A stretch of DNA of 64,000 nucleotides from Linum tenue. Its lineage: Eukaryota > Streptophyta > Magnoliopsida > Malpighiales > Linaceae. The stretch is taken from the NCBI GenBank assembly GCA_946122785.1, contig CAMGYJ010000002.1, forward strand, positions 11,048,839-11,112,838, given 5' to 3'. Below the pieces are notes generated by a model. That model did no database searches, was not told where the DNA came from, and worked only from the letters and a program-made list of their open reading frames with translations. Positions 35,368-48,200 of this stretch are shown piece after piece (position 1 is the stretch's first letter; each line of letters opens with the position of its first letter). The position numbers were made by a program, and so were the translations under genes.

Positions 35368-36522
35368 ATGACCCGGAGCAATCCGGCGCCCTTAGTACCG
35401 CTTGACGAGAACATCAGTCGGACTCTCCGACTCCTAACTCGGGAGAGGGAGTTAGCGGAAGCATGGAGGAGAAATGAAGAGAGGGGACAACAATTATGTG
35501 TCGGAGTTAGTGGAGAAGAAGTTGAAGGAGTTGAAAGAGAAGTGGATATAGGAGTTGAGATGGTAGAGAACCAAAGAGAAGGAGCCGCCACCCAAGCTCA
35601 CAACCATAATGAGGAGGCGGCCGAGGAGGAAGCCCCGAGGACAATGGGGTATTACATGGCCCCACGACTGGCAGACATTCAGTATCCTATCCTACACCCT
35701 CCCGTGGCGGCCAACAATTTCAAGATTAAGCTGACCCTCGTGAAAATGATTCAGAACAATGCTTTGTTCCATGGGCTCACAAGTGAATCGCCGAGGGAGC
35801 ACGTGCAACGATTTCTTGAGTTCGCGGGGAGTTTGAAGATTAATGGCGTGCCCGCAGAAGCTTTGCAACTAAGGTTTTTCCCTTACTCACTTACGGGGAA
35901 GGCACTTAGATGGCTCAACAATCGACCACCTCTTTCACTTACCTCGTGGGATGATCTTCTCAACAAATTTGTTACCCGCTATTGCCCTCCTTCAAAGACG
36001 GTCGAGTGGAGAAAGAAGATCATCCATTTCGAGCAAGATGAAGATGAAACCTTGAGGGATGCTTGGGAGAGATTCTCCGATTATTTTCTTCAATGCCCTC
36101 ACCATGGTTTCGAAGAACAATTCCGGATTAAAACTTTCTACGGAGGCCTCATACATGAAGACAAGATCCTTATTGATTCACTTTGTCAAGGGAGGCTAAT
36201 GAATATGACCCCACCACAAGTGACTCAATTGTTAGAAGACATGGCCCTCAAAGGATATGATTGGGGTTTCATGAGAAGTGGGAAGAGAAGCAATGAAAGA
36301 GGAGTAAGAAGTGTGGGAGTGAGTGCTCCACTTGAGGCAAAACTCGATAAGTTGATCGAGGTAATTCTTGAGGATAAGAAGCATGGGAAGAGAGCGCTGA
36401 TGTCGTGCGATTGGTGTTCAAGCGTGAACCATGAGTTGGCGGTTGTCAAGCAACGAAGGAAGCAAGCACTCTGGAGGAGCAAGTCAATTTCGTTGCCAAT
36501 GCTAGGGGAACAACCCGTATAG
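35368..36522 (+). pseudogene. AthC gag
   Basis: The start is set at the ATG at 35368 (M-T-R-S). It has an acidic N-terminal part, then the Retrotrans_gag capsid domain (about 35640-36240) with L-K-I-N-G-V-P, W-L-N-N-R-P-P and Q-D-E-D-E-T-L-R-D-A-W-E-R-F blocks. A degenerate zinc knuckle C-D-W-C-S-S-V-N-H follows near 36410. The last 25 residues are out of frame: the expected E-E-Q-V-N-F-V-A-N-A block lies in another frame from 36460. So one frameshift separates gag from protease; the ORF as read stops at 36520. Confidence 0.85.
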
Positions 36523-38097
36523 CAATACCTATAACCCCGGGTGGAGAAATCATCCTAAATTTGCTTGGTCGTCCCCGACTAATCCCCGATCCCCGGGTTC
36601 CAAGGCCCTACGGGAAATTACCAACCTCGGCCAACCTTCATTCAACAAAGGCTGCAATTTCAAGCTCAAACTTCCAACAAACTTATCAAGTACAAGGTGG
36701 ACAAGGGTTTCAACAACAATAACAACCCGACAAGATATCCAAACTTGAAGACCTTGTGAATACCTTTGTGAGCACGAGTGCTCACAAGTTTGAGAAGATT
36801 GAGCAATTTATGGATTTGGAAACTACTAAGTTTACCTCGGTTGAGGCGTGACTCCGAAGCTATCAAGCAAGCCTTCAAAATTTGGAGGTGCAAATCGGCA
36901 ATCTTGCTGGGATCCTCGCCGAGAGACCAAAGGGAGCCATACCCTCTCAAACCATTGCCAACCCCAAAGATCAAGCCGGTTGCAATGCAATTTACTTTAG
37001 GAGCGGGAAGGTGACTCCGGGAGTTGTTGCTAAGGAAGACTCCAACCCCAAGGATGGAGATGAAGAGCCCTCGAAGGGAGAGAAAGAGGTGGCAAGGAAG
37101 GCATCACCAACGCCATCTCCGGTGGCTGAGTACAAGACATCTTCCTTTCCCCACAAGGGTGTACAAGGAGAGGTTGGAAGCGGAGTGTGGGGGCTTCATG
37201 GAGATGCTCCTAAATCTCCACCTCAACATCCCCTTCCTCGAAGCTATGGCTCACATGCTAAGGTACGCAAAGTATATCAAAGGATTCCTCACCAAGAAAC
37301 CAAAATTTGAAGACCTCGCCAATGTGACTCTAGGCGAGGAGTGTTCGGCCTTCATCCTCAACCGGTTCCCCAAGAAGCGACCCGATCCAGGTAGCTTCAC
37401 TATTACTCTTACCATTGGTAACCATCACATAGAAAATGCATTGGCGGATTTAGGAGCAAGTGTGAATGTGATGCCCTATAAGCTATTCAAAAGGCTAGAC
37501 CTAGGTGAATTCAAAACCACTAAGCTTAGTGTCACATTAGCTGACCGCTCGGTCATTGATACTAGGGGCATTGTGGAGGACATGCTAGTACGAGTGGGAA
37601 AGTTTTGCTATCCAACGGATTTTGTGATCCTTGATATAAGTGAGGACTCGGAAATGCCACTCATAGTAGGATGTCGCTTCCTTGCCACCGCCAAGGCATT
37701 AATTGATGTTAATGAGGGGACCTTGATTCTGAAAGATGGTGAGGAGAGGATCACTCTTGAAATTGAACCTAAAGCTAGGAATGAGGATGTGAAGGAATTG
37801 GTGTCGGATGAGTTGAACGTGAATGGAGGAGAGCCTTCCAAGGAGAACCCCACTATTACTTGTGTTGCTTATGATGATGTTAAGCAGGAAGTTAAGGAGG
37901 GTAGTATGTCCAAAGAGTGGAAGAAGAAAGCTTGGAGGGAGAAGATGAAGCAAGCTTTGGCCCGAAAGAAGGAGAAGGGCAAAGCTAAGGTTGTCGGCCA
38001 AGAAGGCCACCCCATGGAGCTTAAGTTGGGAGGCTACATGCCTCGCCCCGAGAACGTGGCAGATCCACTCTCGGTGACATCATATTCCAAAGCATGA
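36523..38097 (+). pseudogene. AthC gag tail and aspartic protease region
   Basis: 36523-37150 holds broken gag-tail sequence with stops (TAA near 36720, TGA near 36848). From about 37155 one open frame runs to TGA at 38095. It contains the I-P-F-L-E-A block and the retroviral aspartic protease with active-site A-D-L-G-A-S (near 37447), L-A-D-R-S and the terminal F-L-A-T-A-K-A-L-I-D-V block. A Lys-rich tail with no reverse transcriptase similarity follows. The pol enzymes have been deleted. Confidence 0.85.
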
Positions 38098-38138
38098 TAG
38101 ATCCGCAACGTCAAGCTAGTGACGTTAACTTAGCGCTT

Positions 38139-38156
38139 GTTAGGAGGCAACCTAAC
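38139..38156 (+). other. AGGCAA hairpin (AthC)
   Basis: GTTAGG-AGGCAA-CCTAAC, six pairs closing a six-base loop, just after GCGCTT and about 40 bases after the protease ORF stop. The counterpart in AthB (52499-52516) has a different stem with the same loop. Confidence 0.7.
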
Positions 38157-38334
38157 AGAGGTTTGTTTTCCTTTTCTTATTTTCGTTGTTGTGTTGAGTG
38201 AAGAGTTCAAGTGGTCGTGTGGTATCCCAGTGCCAAGTTTTGTGGTTTTGCGTTTAAGGTTGTGTTGTGATCGTTAGGAGGCACGGTGGAACAGGTAGAT
38301 TCAAAATTTTCTCAGAAGTGCCCTGTTTTCACTC

Positions 38335-38510
38335 GAGTTCATGAACGAATTTGAGTTTTCACGGTCTTACAAGACCGTGAACAAGCAAACGCGTCCGTGA
38401 ACCAGGCACTTCTACATGTGAACCCCCTGTCGGCAATCCCTAGTTCACGGACGGACTTGAGTGTTCACGGTCTCTAAGAAAGTGAGCAAGCCAACGCGTC
38501 CGTGAATGCT
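38335..38510 (+). repeat. Inverted-word cluster, GTTCA type (AthC internal leader)
   Basis: Repeated TTCACGG, CCGTGAAC and GCGTCCGTGAA words, e.g. TTCACGGTCTTACAAGACCGTGAA as a near-perfect inverted repeat at 38360-38383. Same position as the AATTA cluster of AthA and the CACA cluster of AthB. Confidence 0.85.
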
Positions 38511-39263
38511 GTGCTTCGCCTATAAAAGGGGCATGAACGGCGACTCTTCACTTCACGACCCGAAACTCGCCGGAAACTTCGAATTCTGGCCGAAAAACTA
38601 CAAAAATCGGACGGGTTTTCATTTTTTCACCCATTTCTGGCGAGCAAAACCCAAAACCAATTGCATACCCATTCTCCCCTCATCAAAACCGGATTGTGCT
38701 GCAATTTTGGGGAGATTTGGGCAAGTTTTTTTCGGCAAAGTCGCCGGCGACGAGTCTCCGACGAGCTTCCGAAGAAGCTCCGGTGATCACTCTTTGGTAT
38801 GTTTTCAGCCATTTTTCACCTTCCTCGCCCGCACCTCACTTCCTCCTATGTCCTATTTGAGTCTCTAGGTTGGTTTTTCAACTCTACCTTGTTTAATTTG
38901 GGAGAATTAGATTAGGTAGTCAAGTGAGGATGATTTTGTAGTGCCTTGAATGTTGAATCAAGAATTAGGGCGAGGAATTAGGCTAATTAGGTTGATTGCA
39001 AGTTGAAATGTTGTTGCATGAGGTTAGTTGAGCCTTGGTGGGCATTTGGTGATTCAAATTGTTTTTATTTGTCGATTTTGCCCACCAAGTGCTAATTGTT
39101 GAATGGAAATGAGTGGTTGTGTTTGAATGATGGTATGTAAACACCGTGGCATGATTTGGGGTTCGAATCCTTTTTGTATGAACCTTGAGAAACCCACAAC
39201 CATGCCACGGTGGGTTAAGCTTAAACGTTTGAGATCCATAGTGGAAATAAGTGTGTGTCTGTG

Positions 39264-39280
39264 TGGGGGGGGGGGGGGGG
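39264..39280 (+). repeat. Poly-G run
   Basis: A run of 16 G preceded by GTGTGTGTCTGTGT, shortly before the AthC ATHILA ORF-1 region. Length in the assembly may be unreliable. Confidence 0.85.
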
Positions 39281-39313
39281 TTCTTTTTCCTCCCAATGAG
39301 TTGTGCTTAAAGA

Positions 39314-40457
39314 ATGCTTAACGAGGAGCATGAGTTTATTAGTTACCTGGTGAACCATCTGCGGTTTGGTGACAAGTTTGCCTACCAGAGGGACAGCCTG
39401 ATCGGGCCACACTGGCGGCTGGACCTGGACATGTTCAACATGTTCAGGTGTCGAGCCGCAATGTCGGGGGTCGTTTATCACCCCCAGTGGCGCCGACTAC
39501 TCACATTGGACGAGTAGATCTACCACGAGCTGTTCGTGGAGTTCTACTCCACTTTCGCCCATGTGGTCCCGAGCGGCAAGAGGAGCCACCTGTACGTGGA
39601 GTTTATGCTGGGAGGTCAGCCTCGTGTGATGACCTATGACGCCTTCTCCCAGGCCATGGGGCTCGATCCGACGCATATGACGATGACGGAGCGGTAGTAC
39701 ACCATCGATTTTCACTATCAGGACGCATTCCGGGCTCTCTGCCGCCCCGAGCACGAGACAGAGGAGTACTAGGCGAGCCGCACCAATGCGGTGAAGCTGA
39801 AGACCCCCTGGAGTATCCTCCACACTCTGCTAATCCACTCGGTCTTCCCCAGCCTGCAGTCGAGACATTTGATGACCAACAGAGGGCTTATGGCTCTCTT
39901 CTCTATGAGGCATCCGGCGGAGCCGATCCACATGGGATCCCTGATAGCCACCTGTTTTGCCCGGTGTGTGGGGCAGAACATGATGGATACCATGCATATG
40001 GGGGGGCATCATCACGAGGATTGCCCGCCACTTCGGAGTGGATATGGAGCGATTCTCCATCATCGGGAGGACCGAGCCCTTCCTAGTGGCCACACTTTAC
40101 AACTAGCAGCTGGTATTCAGGAGAGGGGCATTGAGTACCTCGATGGCCTCCGACCTTCAAGAGCCATGCATCCATACTTTGACCCAACTCTAGTGGAGCT
40201 AGATGCAGGGATTCCCCCCAGAGCAGCCACCTGCTCGAGCACCCGCCCGTCGCCGGGGTCCTGCGCTCCAGCGCCCCATACCATCACCAGCAGCAGCTTC
40301 AGCACCCAAACCAGCGGGTGATCCCCTCGTCCAGAGAATGGATCGCCATGAGACCCAGTTTGGGGGAGTGACTTCCCACCTCGATCGGCAGACGGACCTC
40401 CTCGAGCATATGGTTAGACACCAGTGTCTCATTACCGATGATGAGTCAGGGCCTTAG
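39314..40457 (+). pseudogene. AthC ATHILA ORF-1-type protein, decayed
   Basis: Same family as 23981-25206 (I-Y-H-E-L-F-V-E-F-Y-S-T-F, F-M-L-G-G, A-M-G-L-D blocks). In-frame TAG codons at 39514, 39697 and 39769. A frame change at a run of seven G near 40000 moves to the frame with R-I-A-R-H-F-G-V-D, followed by another TAG near 40102 and further breaks. The Pro/Ala/Arg-rich tail from 40203 ends with TAG at 40455. Not functional. Confidence 0.75.
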
Positions 40458-41950
40458 ACCCAGTGAGGTAGCCGACGAGGGAGATATGTGGCAGAGCCGA
40501 TTCCTTTCACCCCACTACACTAGGAACTTTGAACTCTTTTGCTTTATTTTTCATTCGTTATGTGTGTGTGACCACAAACTACTACTACTACTATCGTATT
40601 GTGTTATGTAATAACCTCACCTTGAGCGAGTCGTATTGTGTTTGTGTGTGTGTGTTTTTTGTCTTTTCCTTGAAGCTCTAGATCTCCTACCCCGGAAACA
40701 AATCCAACTTTCACTCACCAAGCAAAGTGGTAACGTCGTTCTACCCCTATCTTACGCCATTGAGGGCAATGTCGAGCTTAAGTGTGTGTGGAGGGAGGGG
40801 TAGTCTACTTTTATGCTTGTGTGAGAGTGATTGATGCTTGGAGCCTTGATTTATGCCCAAATTTGAAAATTTTGAGGGCTCCAAGCAATGTTTGTATGAC
40901 GAAAGTGGCCGGTTTGTAGGAGAATCTTGTGGTTATTGGCATTGACCTTGAATTGTTGCATGTGATCGAGTACGTCCTATGATGATGATTGAGAGGTGCA
41001 TTGGGATAGTGCAAAGGTTTAGTTGTCATGTGTGCAAAAATGAATGGATATTTTGACTCGATTGCTTTTTTATTACAATTGCCATGCATGTTTCTTTGTG
41101 AACTGGAATAGATGGTTGGGTGACTAGGTAGCCATGTGAGCTTTGAGTTGATCGTTTTCTTCTTGTGTGCTTATATCCCTCTTACCATGTCCAGTAACAT
41201 CGAAGTTGTCATTAGTGAGTATGATGGAGGCATAGGATTAGTCCACGCCCAAATGTTGATTGTCCCGAAATGATTTATCCACTAGTCAACCCTTTGAGCC
41301 TTGCGACTTAGGGAGTCGTTCTCATGTTAGGAGATTTTTGCTTGTGATCTTAATGGTGTTGAAAGAACGATTCCCCATCCTTTCTTCGTGTGTATACATG
41401 TGTCGTACTTTTGTCCCGAAGCTCTTGCTTTTGAGCTCCATTGAGGTTCTACATAGGAGGATTGTGTGCGGTTCTTGCAAGGAATGAAAGTGAAAGGAAG
41501 AGTAGTGTTGGAGTGAGTTCTTAAAAAGAGAGCATTGATTGTTAAAAGTAGTGTGACAAATGTTTAACTCTCTAGCACCCCCCTCAAAAAGAAAAGAAAA
41601 AGAGAGAAACGAAAAAGGGGTAATAAAACAGGGCAAATAAAGTAGAGAGTGCCACAAGGAATCAAAGAGTATGCTCTAGGTGAGGTTTCTTGGCACACAA
41701 GCCATTGAAACCTCCACATTGTCTTAGAACTCCTTCACTACCAAATCAAAGTGTGATAGCAAGAGTGGACCGAAGAAAAGTGCTTATGGAAAGTTCATGA
41801 CGAGTGATATTTTGGAAGGGAGAAGCAAGGTTTTTGGCCGATGCTAGTGTCCGTTGTTTGTGAGGAAGGTTCTTAGTCGAAACCATAGAACCTTCGGTTT
41901 TAGGGTGAAGATGTAGGAGCTCATAATGTGTTTGCCACCACCCAAAAAGC
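40458..41950 (+). other. AthC 3' non-coding region (truncated)
   Basis: It contains the CCATTGAGGGCAATGTCG block and TTAAGTGTGTGTGGAGGGAGGGG (40762-40800), then the conserved stem-loop and sequence collinear with AthB up to CCACCACCCAAAAAG. No coding capacity supported. Confidence 0.75.
40835..40887 (+). other. Conserved stem-loop (AthC)
   Basis: TGCTTGGAGCC (40835-40845) pairs with GGCTCCAAGCA (40877-40887), 11 perfect pairs. The loop sequence is almost unlike that of AthA and AthB apart from TTTGAG before the 3' arm. Confidence 0.75.
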
Positions 41951-42070
41951 CGGGATTTTTCCAATAATAGCACGTTTAAAAAAATATTACAAAACTAGCA
42001 CCTACCCAAAAAAATTGATAGAAATAGCACCATTTTTAATGGAACGCACCCCTAAGGTGCGTTTTACATA
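41951..42070 (+). repeat. MULE left terminal inverted repeat
   Basis: Pairs with 58755-58874 at roughly 85% by eye. The innermost part is the palindromic GCACCCCTAAGGTGCG word, repeated inverted at 42075-42095. Confidence 0.8.
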
Positions 42071-42754
42071 TAAACCGCACCTTAGGGGTGCGTTCCATGC
42101 CACGTCAGCACACAAAACGCACTAGAAAGGTGCGGTTTACTTACTCTGCGGAACGGTCTTCAAGACCGTTGGATGGAGGAGCGATCGGAGGGCGGACCGC
42201 GCGCCAGCAGAGCGATCCGCGCCACGGATCGGGGACCGCAGCGCCGAGTTGCGGTCAAGCCTGGGGAAGAGCAAACCGCCTCGGCAAGGCGCGGTTTTGG
42301 CTTGGGCAAAATTACCCGCCCGCCCCTGGAGGGTGCGGTCTGTTGGGTATAAATACCCCCCATTCCCCTCTCATTTCTTCACACCATAACTCATTCTTCC
42401 TTCTCTCTCTAGAATTTATCTCTCTAAATCCTCCCCTCTCAAAAGCCTAGGAAATAGTGGTCTGTTGGTTGCGGCTAAGTCCGATCTGCTATCAGAAAAC
42501 ATTTCTTAGGTTTTTTCCTCAAAACCCGCCGAGCCGAATCTCTGTCTGAAATTTGGTTTTTTCCTCAAAACCTGCCGAGCCGAGCCGAATCTCTGTCCGA
42601 ATTTCCCGAAAAAATGGCCGATTGATGGCAAGGAGAGGGAGTTTATGTTGATGAATTTCAAGCGGTACGTACTCATTATTCTGGTTTAATTTTTGTTGTT
42701 GTTATAAGCGTTTTAATTAATCTATGTACTAACCTCGTTGTTATTTTCTCGTAG
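42071..42754 (+). promoter_or_regulatory. PMD gene upstream region with TATA box
   Basis: It holds the perfect inverted repeat AACGGTCTTCAAGACCGTT (42148-42166). TATAAATA at 42348-42355 is followed by a CT-rich leader (42360-42440), a normal plant core promoter. Short ATG-started frames at 42614-42680 stop quickly; the first recognised coding exon starts at 42755. Confidence 0.55.
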
Positions 42755-42989
42755 GTTGGGGAGGACGTGGATATATACAACCAACGGTATTATCTCGAGC
42801 AAGGACCGTTGGATCCAACCGACTTGAACGACCAACCCAACCATCGGTCAAGGGATGTTTGGAACGATCACCCGGTACATACAATTCTTCACCATTTGTC
42901 CTTCTTTTATTTTGTTAATGTATTTAGTGGAATTAAATTAAATTTATGTTGAATTTTTAATCGTGTTGGTTGTTTTCAATAATTTAATC

Positions 42990-43190
42990 TAATACATAGC
43001 GCCACTTACTTCGACTCTTTATAAAGAGATGCACGTATAAGGAAATGAGGTTTTAAGCGATTATCATATCCTCCCATTACCTTGGAAAATCGGGTATTAA
43101 GAGATCCTCGGATCCCCCCTTTTTCTGTCAAAAAGACTGTGTTTCTAAGAAGATGTATACCTCTTCTAAGAGTCTAACGAGTGTTGCTCT
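42990..43190 (+). repeat. About 195-bp repeat, copy 1 (PMD intron)
   Basis: Strongly similar to the complement of 56760-56955. It contains GGTTTTAAGCGATTATCAT, GGATCCCCCCTTTTTCTGTCA and TCTAAGAAGATGTATACCTC. Its ends, GACTCTTTATAAAGAG and CTTCTAAGAGTC, are weak inverted repeats, so it may be a miniature element. Confidence 0.7.
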
Positions 43191-44703
43191 GTATTCGATT
43201 AAATTATTTAAAACAACCAATACGATTAAATTATTTATCAAACAACCAATACGATTTATTTTTATGTGTACAAAATGAATTTTATTAATTTCAAACATTT
43301 GAATATGTATGTTTCTATTTAAATTATTATTCATTAACAATGTTGTTTACGTTAATTAATTTAGTATGTTTGTTTTACGTATCTCTTTAAATTATTATTC
43401 ATTTAGAATGCTATTATGTTAATTAATTTAGGATGTTTGTTTTATGATTATATGTATGTATCTCTTTAAATTATTACTAGTTTTTTACCCGGCCGGTTGG
43501 CCGGAAAATTTCATTTTATCATTTATATAAATTAATTTATCTACATGTATAAAATCTTTTTAATCTTCTAACTTTTTTATGCTCACGCTTCATAAGTGAG
43601 TATGCTATATGTTCATGTTAAAAATTCTCAATATTTAGCACACTCACCTATGATCTTCATAGGTTTCGATTTTCTAATAATAAATCATATTTTATAGGTT
43701 TATCCCGTCACATTTAGAATAGTATACAAAAATTTGTCAACCAAGCCATTCAAATTTCTAATCTTATAAAACATCTAAAATTTCGTGATTCTCGAGTGAG
43801 GACAAACTCTCAAACAATTATTAAGAGTCCATATTATTGGATAAAGATACTTGATTACTCGATAAATTGTGTTTATCCAAGTGAAACTTGACACATACCG
43901 TACCCCTTATTATGATCAACTTATCTAATCTTGACACATGTTTATGTGAATGTTCATTAAATCTGCAGATGATCTTATGTCAAAATTTGTCTATCAAGAC
44001 ACACAAATTTAGTATCTTATACAATATATAAATCAAATCTTTCAAACCTTTAAAATTATCAACCATACCTTTCAAAATACAAAGTATTAGCCAAACGTTA
44101 ACTCCCCATTAGCATTTTTGTTAGTAATATTGACTCAACAACATGATGATGAGTTGGAGGAGACACGTGACAATCAATATTCAAAATTTTAATATTTTAA
44201 TTAAGAGAAGATTTACAAAATTATTAAAGATAACAGAGAAATGATTAATATTTTGACGCGATACAAATATTTGGTTAAAATTTTGAGAATTATGAAAGGT
44301 ATAGCTTTTAAATTTTATTTACTCAATATGTACCAATTGCTAATTTTTGAAATTTGTACTAACCCTCAGCACATGGAGTCACGTACTCACAACCATGCAA
44401 CCAAATGACTTATTAGAATTGTCTTGATCTCATAATTATAAAGATACTTCATTTTTAACCTAATAGCTCGGTTTAGAGTCTTCTAACTATAAAGGCTTGT
44501 AATGTAGAAGACATTCAACTATTAATGAAAATTGTCAACCCATGTTTGATTAGTGGTTGATGAAACATAATGTTTATCGTACATCGTCAACAAAGATTTC
44601 TCTAACATTCACACGTGCCATATAATACTTGTACATCATTAAGTTTCTATCCCGAACTTTTACTATATAATACTTGTTTTATTTTATAGATATATTAATT
44701 AGA
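43191..44703. other. PMD intron, AT-rich filler
   Basis: Strongly AT-rich intronic DNA with repeated TTAAATTATTATTCATT words (43318-43480). No gene or element ends that I can support. Confidence 0.5.
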
Positions 44704-44711
44704 AATAAGAG

Positions 44712-45249
44712 TAAGGATGGCAATGGGTCGGGTTTGCCTAAACCATCCTCATTCTCATTCCCATTTTCAAATACCTAAACTCATACATGCCCCATACCCA
44801 TACGGTGGAAGGTTTTACAAACTCATCTTCATACCCGCGGTTTTCGGATACCCATGGGTAATACCCGCCCCATAAGCTACTCACCATAAAAAAATATGTA
44901 AAAAATTTTGGTACTACCTGCCCAAAAGTATGGAACTGATACATAAGTGGATGAAATTACGATTTGGTTGCCATCAATTATATTTTAAAACTTTGTTTTT
45001 CTTTTAATTACCCTTCCTTCTATTGGCAAATTACAATAGACTCGTTATTTTTTCTGCATATAACAAATGATCCTCGGCGGGGCGGGTTTGGGTATGGGTA
45101 TGGAGCGGGGGATTTCAAAACCATATCCGCCCATCTCCATCAAAAAATTTGCGTGTTTTACCCATACCCAATCAATGAGAAGATTCCCCGCATTGACTGG
45201 GTCGGAGGCGGTTGTGCACCTGCGGCCATGGATTTGGTTGTCATCTCTA
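44712..45249. mobile_element. hAT-type miniature element in the PMD intron
   Basis: 538 bp, ends TAAGGATGGCAATGG and, complemented, TAGAGATGACAACC. Perfect 8-bp target-site duplications AATAAGAG at 44704-44711 and 45250-45257. Subterminal ACCCATACCC/GGGTATGGG words are present on both sides. No coding capacity. Confidence 0.85.
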
Positions 45250-48200
45250 AATAAGAGAGTGTTTAATAGCCAAAAATATAAAATAACATAGTTCGTTTAT
45301 GAAAGTTGATTGATTTTCTAACAATTATTTTCTTTATTTCCATCATTATATTTTGTTTAATCAATGAAAATATTATTGTTTATGTGTGTATTTGTTTAAA
45401 ATTAGTAGAAATTTTGCTTATAAAATTTAATAAGATATTTTTGTTTAAACAAATGTGATATATCACTCTACAAACATTAGCCTTCTTCTACAACATAGAT
45501 ATAATACAAAAAAAGAATTATTGAATAAAAGAAAACATCATTAAAAGAAGAGAGAGATAACTCCATAAATAACTCATTAACTAACTTTTTTGCTTGTAAA
45601 AAAATTGTCCACCTTGGCAACTTGTGAATTCTCCAAGTGCTTATGTGGCAAGAAGTTATTTTTGAACAACCATAATATATAGTAAGATTGATTTAGAATG
45701 TTATTATGTTAATTATAGTAAATGTTTTTTTATGATAGTAAAATTCTGCTTGAAGTTAAATAATTTAATTTAATTAATTTAGTTATAAGAAAAAAACCCT
45801 TACTAATATATAATAATTAACGTGTAAATTTTCGCTAGGAGGCACAAACAATACTCCGCTACAGGGGTACGACCAATGTGCTCCCATTCCACCCAGCTAT
45901 CTTGCCCTTTCTCAAAAGGGCACGGTTGGACCCGATTAGGCATTTTAACGGCATCAAAGTTGATCGCATTAGCCGAGAGATGGAGAAAGGAGATCCATTG
46001 TTTCAACTTTAGAGAAGGAGAGGCCACCATCACGCTAAAGGATGTCGCCATCCTAACCCATCTGCCCATCGACGACAAACCGGTGTGCGTGAGTGATCAT
46101 CCCCCCAAGGATCGTGACGGTATGCCCGATTGGGTTCATTTCATCCACAGTGTTTTGGGAGTGAAAGTACCGGTGAAGGGGTGCGTTGATGCGACCGATC
46201 GATTGCCACCAATGAGGAAACACCAAGTCTCAATTACTTGGTTGACGAAGTATTTTAGAGTCCATTACGAGAGTCATCCCCTAACCGAGGAAAGTCCGGA
46301 GGATGAGAAGGAGAGATATGCTTGTGTCTATCTCATAGGCATGATCGGAGGAGTGTTCTTCTCCAAAAAATAAGCAATCTCCTTAGTTGTGGATGGCTTA
46401 GGATCATCCTCGGTAGTTGGGAGGAGATGGGGGAGTATAGCTGGGCATCCGCTTGCCTAGCTATGATCTACCACAACTTGTGCAATGCGTCTCTAAAAGC
46501 TGTGAGGGAGGTCGGTGGCGCAATATTCATTTTCCAATTTTGGGCTTGGGAGCATATGCCATGGATTGCACCGGTCCAACGTCCCGACAGGGATTGGCCA
46601 ATCGATCATCCCCTAAGAGGTGAAGCTTATGGTACAAGCTAAACTTCTCATACCCCATCATGTTTTTCATAACACATTTTCCCTTGTGTTTTAGCTTATT
46701 GTAGTTTCAATTATTGTCTTATTAATAAGGTTGCTCGGACACACAACATGCGACAACCTTGCCCAACACAAGTTGGACGAGTATCGGAGGAGGTTTGAGC
46801 GACTTTGGGAAGGAGAGGTAACTTCTATACTTCGATCCATTTATATCTTTTTTCATGGACTACATGTATTCTTCCAATTCTGACTATGTTAAGTTACTCA
46901 TTTCTTTCTTGTAGATCGTCTTCGATCCATACCCGGAGAACATCGTTCATTGGCATCTCCAGCAATTCCCCGGTCATATCGGGCAATGGTGCACGAGGGT
47001 CCCTCTAATTTGTTTTGGGACCGTGGAGTGGCACTTGCAGGATCGATGCCTCCGTCAGTTTGGTCGGGAGCAGTGCATTCCGTTAGAGGTCCCCGATAGT
47101 TAAAGGGCCTTTCATGGCCGAGATGGTCGGCAAGGTACTCGCCATTGGCCCACGAAGTTGGCGAAATTCATCGCGATGTGGGATAACCAAAAACTCCAGA
47201 ACATTGTCACTCCAACTCAAGTGGGTCGAATGGGGTATCATGACCCATACTTGGATCGATATCGGCAAACATCGGTTCGTTACATGACTCCAGAGGGTGC
47301 GGCCGATGGTGCATTAGTAAGTATATTCCGTCTAAACAATTAAATTTATTACTTGGTTCCTAAGTCTTTTTCTAACCTTTTTTTTTTTTGTGATTTAGGC
47401 TGATGGGATCTAGCAGATCAAAGATATGACCACCGGGAGAATTGAGCTGGGCAATGAAGATGTGAGCTTCATCAGGAGGATGGCAAACAGTCTGCTTGGC
47501 TGTATCAGAGCTCAGGGTCGGGATCATCGTAGATATCCGCCCATGCCCGCACCCCGCCATCTCTGGTACAAGTTGATGTCCCCGATCCCCCACCACCACA
47601 CGAGAGAAAGAAGAGCAAGAGGGTTCGGGAAAGGCCCAATGTGCCCGACGTAACACCAATGGGGGCGTGGAAAGTGCCGCCCCCATTGGTTGTGACACAT
47701 GGTGACGGACCGAGTTCCACCCAAGGTACCGGACCGAGTTCCACCCAAGCTCCCCGCCCGACTTCCGCTCAAGATCCCCGCCCGACTTAATCCCAAGAGT
47801 TCTGCCCCTCCTACCACAACGATCCCCACCCAAGCTCATACTACGATCCCCGCTTGACCTACCATCAATCCCCTCCGAGTTACCATCAATCCCCATATCA
47901 TCCCACCCCGATCTTATACAACGATCCCCGCCAAACATACTACGATTCCCGCCCGTTCTACCCCCCATCTCCCCGCCAAACATCATCGGGTACTTGGCAT
48001 GATGGCTCCTCCACAACGGAGCACCACGAATTCAACCCATTGACTCGCCCTCATCAGCAGTGGCCTCCTACTCCTCACCGTATGAGCGCGGATGTCCCCC
48101 GCTCGACCCCGGAAGCGCCGCTTCCCCGCCGACACAGCACCGACGAGCGCCACACTACCTCGGCCATTCGAAACTTGCCACTGCAACCACCTGTTGTTAC

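Larger units (their letters stand above)
33788..41950 (+). mobile_element. Athila-like LTR retrotransposon AthC, 3' end missing
   Basis: One LTR (about 33788-35211), a diverged primer-binding region, gag, a protease region, a leader with GTTCA-type inverted words, an ATHILA ORF-1-type pseudogene and a 3' non-coding region follow the same order as AthA and AthB. Sequence stops matching the Athila 3' region where the MULE terminal repeat starts at 41951, so the polypurine tract and 3' LTR are absent. Reverse transcriptase, RNase H and integrase are missing between protease and the leader. Confidence 0.85.
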
